This document shows, piece after piece, positions 1 through 5,657 of a stretch of DNA of 5,657 nt. A program made the position numbers and the translations under genes. Position 1 is the stretch's first letter. The number at the start of each line of letters is the position of its first letter. This DNA comes from DATKEH01 sp035546355. Lineage in GTDB: Bacteria; Acidobacteriota; Thermoanaerobaculia; Multivoradales; JAIOJS01. The DNA lies in NCBI GenBank assembly GCA_035546355.1, contig DATKEH010000059.1, positions 1 to 5,657 on the forward strand. The letters are read 5' to 3'. The notes under the pieces are model-generated. The model was not told the DNA's origin, did not search any database, and worked only from the letters and a program-made list of their open reading frames with translations.

Positions 1-1
1 C

Positions 2-1564
2 CTGCCGGGCGACTGGGTCGGCTGGGCCTACCTGGACGAGGGCGGCGACCTCCCCCTGCGGCTGCGGCTCACGGCCGGCCCGGAGGGGCTGGCGGCGCGC
101 TTCGACGAGTTGGTGGCGCGCCGCTACGACCTGCCCGTGCAACACCTGGCCTGGGACGGTGCGACGCTGAGGCTGGAGCGCACCCGCCCCGGTGGCGGCT
201 CGATCCGACTCGAGGGGACCCTGCGGGGGCACGCGATCCGCGGCCGCCTCGACTGGCTGGGGCACGCGGCGGACTTCGAGCTGCTGCGTTCCCCCCACCT
301 GCTGGCGCGAATCCCCCCCGAGCGCTGGGAGGGCATCCCCGGCACCTACCGGCTGGGTCCGGGGCGCAGCCTGGTGCTCACCTCGCGCTTCTGGGGGGAG
401 CTGCTGGTCACCGACCTCGCCACCGGCAGGCATGGCACCCTCTTCCCGCTCGACACCGACCTGTTCTTCCTCGGCGCCGCCCTGTACGCCCCGGCGCCGG
501 CGGCGGCGCGGCTGCGCTTCCACCGCGACGAGGAGGGCGAGGTGACCGCCGTAGAGTGGCAGGAGGGGGAGGGCGAGCCGATCACCGGCGAGCGCATCCC
601 GTTCGTCGAGGAGGAGGTGAGCTTCGAGAGCGACGGCGTACGCCTCGCCGGCACCCTGCTGCGGCCGGCCGGCAGCGCGCCGCTGCCCGCGGCGGCGGTG
701 CTCGGCGGCTCCGACTGGACCGAGCGCGAGGGCACGCGGCGCGACGCCTCGATCCTCGCCTCCTTCGGCATGGCGACGCTGATCTACGACAAGCGGGGCT
801 TCGGGGAGTCGGGCGGCGAGGCCGTGGTGTCGTTCCATCAGACCGCCCGCGATGCGGCCGCGGCGGCGGCCTGGCTGGCCGGGCGCCCCGACGTGCTGCC
901 CGGCCAGGTAGGGCTCACCGGCCGCAGCCGCAGCGGCTGGACGGCGCCGCTGGCGGCCTCGCTGGCGCCGCAGGCGGCGTTCCTGGTGCTCTTCGTGCCC
1001 CCCGCCGTCTCGCCGGCGGCGCAGGAGACGACCCGGCGGTTGCACCTCCTGGCGGATCGGGGGTTCTCGCCCGACCAGCGGGAGTTGGCTGCGGAGATGC
1101 TCGCCGCGGCGTGGCGTTTCGCCGCCACCGGCGAGGGGTGGCAGGAGTACGCCGAGCTGCGGCGGCGGGCCGCGAGCGCCGGGCTGCCCGAGGAGGAGGT
1201 GCTCGAGCCGGCCGCAGCCGACGACCCGGAGTGGCAGTGGACGCGCCTCAACATGGCCTACGACCCGCTGCCGGTGCTCGAGGACCTCCGCACGCCCCTG
1301 CTGGCGCTCTTCGGCGAGCGTGACCGCAACGTGGTAGTGGCCGAGAACCTCCCCCGCATGCGCGCGGCGCTCGAGCGGGGCGGGCATCCCGACTTCGAGC
1401 TGCGGGTGGTGCCGGGAGCCGACCACGGGCTGCGGATGGTCCTGGAGGACGGAGACGTGCCGCCGCACCGGCGGGTGGGGTTCGGGCCCGCCGGCTGGCC
1501 CGACGTCGCCGCCTGGCTGGCGGCGCGGCTCGACCTCTGGGGCTCGCCTGCCGATGCGCCCTGA
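2..1564 (+). CDS. Alpha/beta-fold serine hydrolase with N-terminal beta-rich domain, 5'-partial
   Basis: This is probably an esterase or peptidase-like hydrolase; the substrate cannot be told. The frame is open from base 2 and already reads GDWVGWAYLDEGGDLPLRLRL, so the gene begins upstream; the TTG at 110 is only an internal candidate. Counting base 2 as residue 1, 520 residues are visible. Residues 1 to about 200 are beta-rich, with the W-G and G-x-I-x-G patterns that often precede this hydrolase class. The catalytic domain runs from about 201 (SFESDGVRLAGTLLRP) to 515. The likely oxyanion-hole segment is GGSDW (235-239), followed by YDKRGFGESGG. The nucleophile is Ser309 in GRSRSGW, the acid Asp441 in FGERDRN, and the base His475 in PGADHGLRM. 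The elbow is GxSxS rather than the usual GxSxG. No signal peptide can be judged because the N-terminus is missing. It converges on the kinase gene with a 24-bp gap. The fold is secure; the function is not. Confidence 0.88.
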   Translation: MPGDWVGWAYLDEGGDLPLRLRLTAGPEGLAARFDELVARRYDLPVQHLAWDGATLRLERTRPGGGSIRLEGTLRGHAIRGRLDWLGHAADFELLRSPHLLARIPPERWEGIPGTYRLGPGRSLVLTSRFWGELLVTDLATGRHGTLFPLDTDLFFLGAALYAPAPAAARLRFHRDEEGEVTAVEWQEGEGEPITGERIPFVEEEVSFESDGVRLAGTLLRPAGSAPLPAAAVLGGSDWTEREGTRRDASILASFGMATLIYDKRGFGESGGEAVVSFHQTARDAAAAAAWLAGRPDVLPGQVGLTGRSRSGWTAPLAASLAPQAAFLVLFVPPAVSPAAQETTRRLHLLADRGFSPDQRELAAEMLAAAWRFAATGEGWQEYAELRRRAASAGLPEEEVLEPAAADDPEWQWTRLNMAYDPLPVLEDLRTPLLALFGERDRNVVVAENLPRMRAALERGGHPDFELRVVPGADHGLRMVLEDGDVPPHRRVGFGPAGWPDVAAWLAARLDLWGSPADAP

Positions 1565-1588
1565 AGCCGGCAGGGGGAGCATTCAGCC

Positions 1589-3871
1589 TCACCCTCGGCC
1601 GGGCGGGCCGACCCGACGGAGGAGGTCCGCGAACCGCGGATCCGAACGCAGGCCTCGGAAGCCCGGATTCGATAGTAGATAGGCGAGGGCGTGCTCGCGC
1701 TGCCCGAAGGCGCGCTCGAGGCAGGCGAAGGCCTCGTCCAGATCGCCGAGGCCGGCCTGGAGCAAGGCCCGGGCGCTCTCCGACACGTACTGCTCCCGCG
1801 ATGAATCGTCGAGAACTTCCAGGAGCCGCAGCGCCTCCTGCTTGTCACCGACCGCAGCGCATGCGTAGCCGAGGGCAGCGAGCAGTTGCGGAGAGGGCTC
1901 GGCGGTCAGCTCGACGGCCCGACGCATCTCGGCGATCCCCTCATGGGGCTGGCCCGACAGGCAGTGGGCCCACCCCAGGAGAACGTGGGCCGGCAGGAAC
2001 TGGGGGTCGAGGTCGAGGGCCTGGCGAGCCTCGTTCCCGGCCTCGCGCCAACGGTCGGCCAGCAGCAGGTGCCAGCCCAGGTCGGTATGGAGACTCGGCG
2101 ACAGCGGGTCGAGCTCCCTGGCGCGGCGATACTCCTCGTGCGCCTCGTCCATCCGCCCCATCGCGGTCAGAAACTCCGCGTACCAGTGATGCGCCGTGGC
2201 ATAGCCCGGCCCGAGCTCCAGAGCGCGTCGATACTCCGCGTCCGCGTTCTGCCAGTCCCAGTAGTAGTCGTGCAAGACGGCGGCGAGGGAGGCGTGCGCC
2301 TCGGCGAGCGCATCATCGATCTCCAGGGCCTTGCCGGCGGCCGCCCTGGCCTTGGGGTAGGTATCGGCGGCAGGGAGGAGCTCGTGGCTCCCCAGGACCT
2401 GGTAGCAGTCCGCCAAGCCCACGTAAGCGAGCGCATAGAGCGGCTCGCGCTCGATCGCCTGCCGAAAGTGCTGGATCGCTTTGTTCACCCCTTCCAGCGA
2501 CCGCTTTTCCCAGTGAAAGCGTCCGCGCAGGTAGGCCTCGTAGGCGGCGGGATCGATCGCCGCCCGGGTCGGAGCGGGGGGCCGCGAATCGGTGGCGTGC
2601 GGGTCGAGCCGCACACGGATCTCCCGCGCCACTGCCGACGCGAGATCCTCTTGCAGGGCCAGGACGTCACGCACGTCGCGCTGATAGCTCTCTGCCCACA
2701 GGTGCTCGCCTTGGGCCGCACGCAGGAGCTGCACGGTGACGCGCACGCGGTCCCCTGCGCGCAGGACGGAGCCCTCCACCAGGCTGCCGACACCGAGCTC
2801 GGCGGCGATCTCGGGAAGCGGTTTCAGCGTGCCTTTGTATCGCATGACCGACGTGCGCGAGATCACCTTGAGGGATCCCAGCTTGGCCAGACTGGTGATG
2901 ACAGCCTCGGTCATGCCGTCGGCGAAGAGCTCGTGGTCGGCCTCCGCAGACAGGCTCGAGAAGGGCAAGACAGCGATCGCCGCGAGATCCTCGCGCTCCG
3001 GATCCCGGCGATGCTCGACCAGGGCAGGGGAACCCGCCAGCGCCTGCAGCACGCGCAGCACCTCGCCGGCTGCCGACGGCCGGTGGTCGGGGTTCTTGGC
3101 GAGGCATCTGGTGATCAGCTGGTCCAGCTCCGGCCGCAGGCCCACCCGTAGAGCGGCGGCTGGATCCGGGGTCGAGCACAGAATCGCCGCCAGGGTTCCT
3201 ACCGTGCTCTCTGCCTCGAACGGACGTCGCCCCGTGACCATCTGGTAGAGCATCACTCCGAGCGAGAAGACGTCGGAGCGCTGGTCGACCTGTTTGCCCT
3301 CCGCCTGCTCTGGCGACATGAAGGAGACGGTGCCCAGGATCACGCCTTCTCGCGTGGCCACGTCGGTCGCCGCGCGGCTCGCTCCTTCCGGCGGCCAGTG
3401 CATCTGGAATTTCGCCAGTCCGAAGTCGAGGATCTTGACCCTGCCCGCGGTCGTGACCATCACATTGCCCGGTTTGAGATCGCGATGCACGATGCCGCGA
3501 TCGTGGGCGCTGGCCAACGCCTCGGTCAGCTGTATCGCCAGCGCGAAGAACCGCTCCATGGGGAGGCCGTCGGTCGGGAACAGCTCGTCGAGCAGCACTC
3601 CGTCGACCAACTCCATGGTCAAGAAGTGGACTCCCGCGGCCTCCTCGACGGAGTAGATGCTCACGATGCCGGGGTGGCTGAGAGCGGCCAGGGCGCGCGC
3701 CTCGCGCTCGAAGCGCGCCAGGCTGTCGGGCGATGTCGCGAGGCTCTCCGGCAGCACCTTGAGCGCTACCTCCCGGTCGAGACGCTGGTCCCGAGCCCGG
3801 TAGACCTCTCCCATGCCGCCCTGGCCGAGCTTGTCGACGAGCCGGTAGTGCAGCAAGGTCCGGCCGATCAC
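1589..3871 (-). CDS. Ser/Thr protein kinase (PknB-type) fused to TolB-like domain and TPR repeats
   Basis: This 760-residue protein should phosphorylate proteins on Ser/Thr. The kinase domain spans about 8-279: glycine loop GQGGMG (16-21), Lys38 in VALK, alpha-C Glu57, HRDLKPGN (129-136, Asp131 catalytic), DFG (149-151), SPE in place of APE (186-188), and DVFSLG (200-205). It is an RD-type kinase, so activation-loop phosphorylation is plausible, with Thr169, Thr173 and Thr181 available. Residues about 296-424 form a TolB/FlgO-like domain (IAVLPFSSLS, FADGMTEAVITSLA, LVEGSVLR, LWAESYQRD). TPR-like helices fill about 444-745, and the tail reads LRSDPRFADLLRR. No membrane segment lies between kinase and TolB-like part, so it is probably cytoplasmic, where the TPRs may bind partners. 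The GTG start is chosen because VIGRTLLHYRL matches the common MIGxTxxHYRI opening of this family. No Shine-Dalgarno precedes it. The gene diverges from the MBL gene and has lower GC than its neighbours. The substrates are unknown. Confidence 0.95.
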   Translation of the reverse strand: MIGRTLLHYRLVDKLGQGGMGEVYRARDQRLDREVALKVLPESLATSPDSLARFEREARALAALSHPGIVSIYSVEEAAGVHFLTMELVDGVLLDELFPTDGLPMERFFALAIQLTEALASAHDRGIVHRDLKPGNVMVTTAGRVKILDFGLAKFQMHWPPEGASRAATDVATREGVILGTVSFMSPEQAEGKQVDQRSDVFSLGVMLYQMVTGRRPFEAESTVGTLAAILCSTPDPAAALRVGLRPELDQLITRCLAKNPDHRPSAAGEVLRVLQALAGSPALVEHRRDPEREDLAAIAVLPFSSLSAEADHELFADGMTEAVITSLAKLGSLKVISRTSVMRYKGTLKPLPEIAAELGVGSLVEGSVLRAGDRVRVTVQLLRAAQGEHLWAESYQRDVRDVLALQEDLASAVAREIRVRLDPHATDSRPPAPTRAAIDPAAYEAYLRGRFHWEKRSLEGVNKAIQHFRQAIEREPLYALAYVGLADCYQVLGSHELLPAADTYPKARAAAGKALEIDDALAEAHASLAAVLHDYYWDWQNADAEYRRALELGPGYATAHHWYAEFLTAMGRMDEAHEEYRRARELDPLSPSLHTDLGWHLLLADRWREAGNEARQALDLDPQFLPAHVLLGWAHCLSGQPHEGIAEMRRAVELTAEPSPQLLAALGYACAAVGDKQEALRLLEVLDDSSREQYVSESARALLQAGLGDLDEAFACLERAFGQREHALAYLLSNPGFRGLRSDPRFADLLRRVGPPGRG
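1595..1611. other. Hairpin at the convergent 3' ends, doubtful terminator
   Basis: TCGGCC-GGGCG-GGCCGA has 6-bp arms and a 5-base loop. It begins about 30 bases after the hydrolase stop and overlaps the last codons of the kinase gene. No T tract follows on either strand, so it does not look like a classical intrinsic terminator. It may still slow or end transcription between the two convergent genes, for which no other hairpin is evident in the 24-bp gap. Confidence 0.25.
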
Positions 3872-3877
3872 CGGCCG
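3861..3877. repeat. 17-bp inverted repeat centred on the kinase start codon
   Basis: The plus strand reads CGGCCG-ATCAC-CGGCCG: two perfect 6-bp arms around 5 bp, with the GTG (3871-3869, minus strand) lying between the arms and abutting the TATACT box. It could be an operator over the transcription start, or an RNA hairpin presenting the start codon in a loop if transcription begins further upstream. CGGCCG is a self-palindrome and common in such GC-rich DNA, so chance is a real alternative. Confidence 0.4.
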
Positions 3878-3883
3878 AGTATA
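3878..3883 (-). promoter_or_regulatory. -10-like box TATACT directly before the kinase start codon
   Basis: On the minus strand TATACT (5 of 6 match to TATAAT) ends at 3878, and only six bases separate it from the first base of the GTG at 3871. A transcript starting at the usual distance would begin at or next to the GTG and be leaderless. No good -35 hexamer is seen at a 16-18 bp spacing, and there is no extended TG motif, so the promoter is an inference from one hexamer. Confidence 0.45.
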
Positions 3884-3904
3884 GGCGCGGCACCGCCCCT
3901 CCCA

Positions 3905-3918
3905 GGCGGTGGTCCGCC
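3905..3918. repeat. Small inverted repeat near the kinase -35 position
   Basis: GGCGG-TGGT-CCGCC has perfect 5-bp arms and a 4-bp loop. It abuts the place where a -35 element paired with TATACT (3878-3883) would fall, at about 3901-3906. It could be an operator half of the kinase promoter, but short GC-only arms arise often by chance in this DNA. Confidence 0.25.
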
Positions 3919-3969
3919 CTCCGTTGCCGCGGCTGCGCGTCACGGGGGGCAGCGGAATCTGCGCTTGAC

Positions 3970-4002
3970 GGTTCCCTGAGCGATTCCTGGCGGCTCCTTG
4001 AG
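3970..4002 (+). repeat. Direct repeat pair GGYTCCYTGAG, 22 bp apart
   Basis: GGTTCCCTGAG (3970-3980) and GGCTCCTTGAG (3992-4002) match at 9 of 11 positions, both differences being C/T changes. Their starts are 22 bp apart, close to two helical turns, so both copies would face the same side of the DNA. A weaker related GATTCCTGG lies between them at 3982-3990. They sit about 50-80 bp upstream of the MBL start, a plausible place for an activator or repressor to bind. Confidence 0.35.
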
Positions 4003-4004
4003 GA

Positions 4005-4021
4005 CTCGACCGCGGTTCGAG
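4005..4021. repeat. Inverted repeat CTCGA-N7-TCGAG upstream of the MBL gene
   Basis: Perfect 5-bp arms CTCGA (4005-4009) and TCGAG (4017-4021) flank CCGCGGT. It lies just after the direct repeats and just before the weak TAGATT box at 4025-4030, where an operator could block RNA polymerase. The arms are short, so this is only a candidate. Confidence 0.3.
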
Positions 4022-4039
4022 CCGTAGATTGCTCCCCGA

Positions 4040-4045
4040 AAGGAG
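4040..4045 (+). promoter_or_regulatory. Ribosome binding site of the MBL-fold gene
   Basis: AAGGAG, part of the longer purine run GAAAGGAG, lies six bases before the ATG at 4052. This is close to a consensus Shine-Dalgarno and fixes the start of the MBL gene. The kinase start on the other side of the same intergenic region has no such site. Confidence 0.85.
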
Positions 4046-4051
4046 CCCCTC

Positions 4052-5635
4052 ATGCCCAGACCATCGACCCTCTCCACGCCGCGCCCCCTTCCCTTCGCCT
4101 TCGCCGCCGCGCTCCTCCTCGCCACCGCTGCCGGACCGGCGGCCGCCGCGGCGCCGGAGGAGCCTGCGCCCGCCTCTCTGGCCAGCTACCAGCGCGCCCG
4201 CCAGGCCCTCGACCGCGTGGCGGCGGCGCTCGGCGGCGCCGAGCGTCTGCTCGACCTCTCCGGCATCGCCTTCGCCTACGACGCCGAGGGCATCGCCCGC
4301 TACCAGGGCGCCGTCCCGCACCCCCCCTATGACGCGGTGACGACGGAGCACTCGCTGCTGCTGGACCTCGAGACCGGCCGCGTTCGCGACGACGAGCGGG
4401 TCGCCTTTCCCGAGCTGGCCTTCGGCGTCCTTCGCCTGCTCGCCGACGACGGCGGGCTGGTCGTCGACGGCGGGTTGGTCGTCGACGCCGACGCCGGCAC
4501 GGCGCGGCGGGCACCCGCCATGGGCATCGCCGACTTCCGCCGCAGCTTTCGCCGCTCGCCGCACCTGGTGCTGCGCGAGGCGCTGCGCAACTCCGACTCG
4601 TTGCGCTGGCTGGGCCAGGTCGAGCTCGCCGGCAGGCCGCACGACCTGGTGAGCTTCGACTACGGGGAGCGCGAGCTGGCCCTCTACCTCGATGCGGCCG
4701 GCGGCGTCCTGCGACGCCACGAGCTCCTGGCCGACGACCTGCTGCTCGGCGATGCCGCGGTCACCGCCGAGTTCGACTACCGGCCGGACGGCTCGGGGAT
4801 TCCCGTGCGCATGAGGCAGTGGGAGGGCGGTGTCGAGTCGATGGTGGCCACCTACACCCGCTACGAGCTCGGCCCTCGGCTCGCGGCGGCGGCATTCGCG
4901 CTGCCGGAGGGCATCGAGCTCGCCGCGGAGCCGCCGCCCGCGGCCGCCGAGCCGCTCCCGCCACCGGCCGGGCCGCAGGTCGAGACGCTGGCACCCGGCG
5001 TCTTCCGTGTCGGCCGGCTCGGCGGACAGGACTACGCGAGCCTGGTCGTCGACCTGGGCGAGCAGGTGCTGGTCGTCGAAGGGCCCCTGGGCGTGGCGGC
5101 GGGCCGCGAGGCGCTGGCGGCCGTCGCCGAGCTGCTGCCCGCGAAGCCGGTGCGGTGGGTGGTGGCCACCCACCACCACGGCGACCACACCGGCGGTCTG
5201 CCCGCCTTCGGCGAGGCCGGCGTCACCGTCGTCACCACGCCCGGCAACGAGAGCTTCGTGCGCAGCCTGCTGGCGGCGCCCCGCACGCTGCAGCCGGGCG
5301 CCGGGCTGCCCCACGGCGCGGCTACCGAGGTCGAGGTGGTGCGCGACGGCCGGCGCACCTTCAGCGGCGGCGGGCGGGTGGTCGAGGTGCTCGACGTCGG
5401 CCCGAACCCGCACGCCCGCGAGCACCTGGTGGCCTGGCTGCCGGCCGAGCGCCTGCTGTTCCAGGGCGACCTGGTGGTCTTCGCTGCCGACGGCTCGATA
5501 CCGGGCCTGCGGGCCCAGGGGCGCCGGCTGCTCGAGGAGATCGATGCCCGCAGCCTCGACGTCGAGCGGATCGCCGGCGTGCACGGCCCTACCGGCACGC
5601 TGACGGCGCTGCGGGAGGCGGCGGCAGGACAGTGA
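4052..5635 (+). CDS. Exported MBL-fold metallo-hydrolase with N-terminal domain of unknown function
   Basis: This 527-residue protein has a signal peptide: Arg at 3 and 11, a hydrophobic stretch at about 13-27, and an Ala-rich cleavage zone at about 30-34. It should therefore be periplasmic or secreted. Residues about 40-290 are an unrecognised alpha then beta-rich region. A Pro/Ala linker (about 291-308) leads to the metallo-beta-lactamase domain (about 310-525). A full set of metal-ligand candidates is present: H374, H376, D378 and H379 in THHHGDHTGG, H454 in GPNPHAREHL, D473 in LFQGDLV and H511 in GVHGPTG. A two-metal hydrolase is expected, but sequence cannot separate a lactamase from a thioesterase, lactonase or other family member; the long N-terminal region argues against a classical beta-lactamase. 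ATG at 4052 is preceded by AAGGAG six bases upstream. An 18-bp in-frame tandem duplication lies at 4448-4483. It is divergent from the kinase gene. Confidence 0.92.
   Translation: MPRPSTLSTPRPLPFAFAAALLLATAAGPAAAAAPEEPAPASLASYQRARQALDRVAAALGGAERLLDLSGIAFAYDAEGIARYQGAVPHPPYDAVTTEHSLLLDLETGRVRDDERVAFPELAFGVLRLLADDGGLVVDGGLVVDADAGTARRAPAMGIADFRRSFRRSPHLVLREALRNSDSLRWLGQVELAGRPHDLVSFDYGERELALYLDAAGGVLRRHELLADDLLLGDAAVTAEFDYRPDGSGIPVRMRQWEGGVESMVATYTRYELGPRLAAAAFALPEGIELAAEPPPAAAEPLPPPAGPQVETLAPGVFRVGRLGGQDYASLVVDLGEQVLVVEGPLGVAAGREALAAVAELLPAKPVRWVVATHHHGDHTGGLPAFGEAGVTVVTTPGNESFVRSLLAAPRTLQPGAGLPHGAATEVEVVRDGRRTFSGGGRVVEVLDVGPNPHAREHLVAWLPAERLLFQGDLVVFAADGSIPGLRAQGRRLLEEIDARSLDVERIAGVHGPTGTLTALREAAAGQ
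4448..4483 (+). repeat. Tandem 18-bp duplication inside the MBL gene
   Basis: Two adjacent 18-bp units (4448-4465 and 4466-4483) differ by one base, C at 4457 against T at 4475. Both encode DGGLVV, so the reading frame is kept and the protein reads DGGLVVDGGLVVDAD at residues 133-147. The nucleotide near-identity suggests a fairly recent slippage duplication in the N-terminal domain, away from the metal site. Confidence 0.85.
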
Positions 5636-5657
5636 CGCGGCCGGCGGCCTGGTAGAC

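Larger units (their letters stand above)
3872..4051. other. Divergent intergenic control region between kinase and MBL genes
   Basis: This 180-bp non-coding stretch is the only sizeable gap in the window. It must hold the promoters of both the kinase (leftward) and the MBL gene (rightward), unless the kinase is transcribed from inside the MBL gene. It contains a -10-like TATACT for the kinase, a GC-rich inverted repeat near the matching -35 position, a direct repeat pair at 3970-4002, an inverted repeat at 4005-4021, a weak TAGATT (4025-4030) that could be a -10 box for the MBL gene, and the MBL ribosome binding site. I see no tRNA, small ORF or riboswitch fold in it. Confidence 0.7.

Noticed and set aside
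110..112. TTG at 110 as the start of the hydrolase
   Set aside because: The same frame is open and protein-like back to base 2 (GDWVGWAYLDEGG is typical of the family's N-terminal domain), and no Shine-Dalgarno lies before 110.
1886..3151. 421-codon open frame on the plus strand opposite the kinase gene
   Set aside because: It mirrors the kinase codons, shows no domain of its own, and has no ribosome binding site. It is a shadow frame.
2667..3893. 408-codon minus-strand frame overlapping the kinase in another phase, which might suggest a frameshift
   Set aside because: The main kinase frame is intact from glycine loop to TPRs without a break, so there is no frameshift. The other frame is Arg/Ala/Gly-rich shadow coding.
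3965..3970. TTGACG as a -35 box for the MBL gene
   Set aside because: The sequence at a 17-bp spacing is TGGCGG (3988-3993), which is not a usable -10 box.
3872..5584. The kinase reading frame stays open upstream for another 571 codons, opposite the MBL gene, suggesting a 1331-residue protein
   Set aside because: The extra part is low-complexity (Arg, Ala, Gly, Gln, His), has no recognisable domain, and lies fully antisense to a well-supported MBL gene. The family's N-terminus begins at the GTG at 3871. Long antisense frames without stops are expected in such GC-rich DNA.
4819..5655. 278-codon plus-strand frame overlapping the MBL gene
   Set aside because: It is Arg/Gly/Ala-rich and overlaps the conserved MBL metal motifs in a different phase. 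No independent evidence supports it.
5632..5655. GTG overlapping the MBL stop (GTGA), as in translational coupling to a next gene
   Set aside because: The frame meets TAG after seven codons (VTRPAAW), so no coupled gene starts there within the window.

Overview
The window is very GC-rich DNA with tightly packed genes that use GTG as well as ATG starts. It holds three protein-coding genes: a 5'-truncated alpha/beta hydrolase (+), a Ser/Thr protein kinase fused to a TolB-like domain and TPRs (-), and an exported metallo-beta-lactamase-fold hydrolase (+). A PknB-type kinase joined to a TolB/FlgO-like (COG5616-type) domain and a TPR tail, in such GC-rich DNA, is most familiar from Acidobacteriota such as Thermoanaerobaculia or Holophagae. 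Myxococcota or Gemmatimonadota remain possible. This placement is inference, because there is no rRNA or marker gene here.

Layout. From the left edge to 1564 lies the hydrolase, whose reading frame is already open at base 2, so its true start is outside the window. It converges on the kinase gene (1589-3871, minus strand), and only 24 bp separate the two stop codons. A 180-bp divergent intergenic region (3872-4051) follows. It holds a -10-like box and inverted repeats on the kinase side, and direct repeats, an inverted repeat and a clear Shine-Dalgarno on the other side. The MBL-fold gene (4052-5635, plus strand) fills the rest, leaving 22 bp of non-coding sequence at the right edge.

How the genes may relate. 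The kinase looks cytoplasmic: no membrane-spanning segment is evident. The MBL protein carries a signal peptide and should act outside the cytoplasm. The kinase and MBL genes share a control region, so co-regulation is possible, but nothing shows a shared pathway. No tRNA, rRNA, CRISPR array, insertion sequence or phage gene was seen. I found no convincing new multi-gene system. The most interesting points are the probably leaderless kinase start with its start codon at the centre of an inverted repeat, the phased repeats in the divergent promoter region, the lower GC content of the kinase gene, and several sequence oddities in the two hydrolases.
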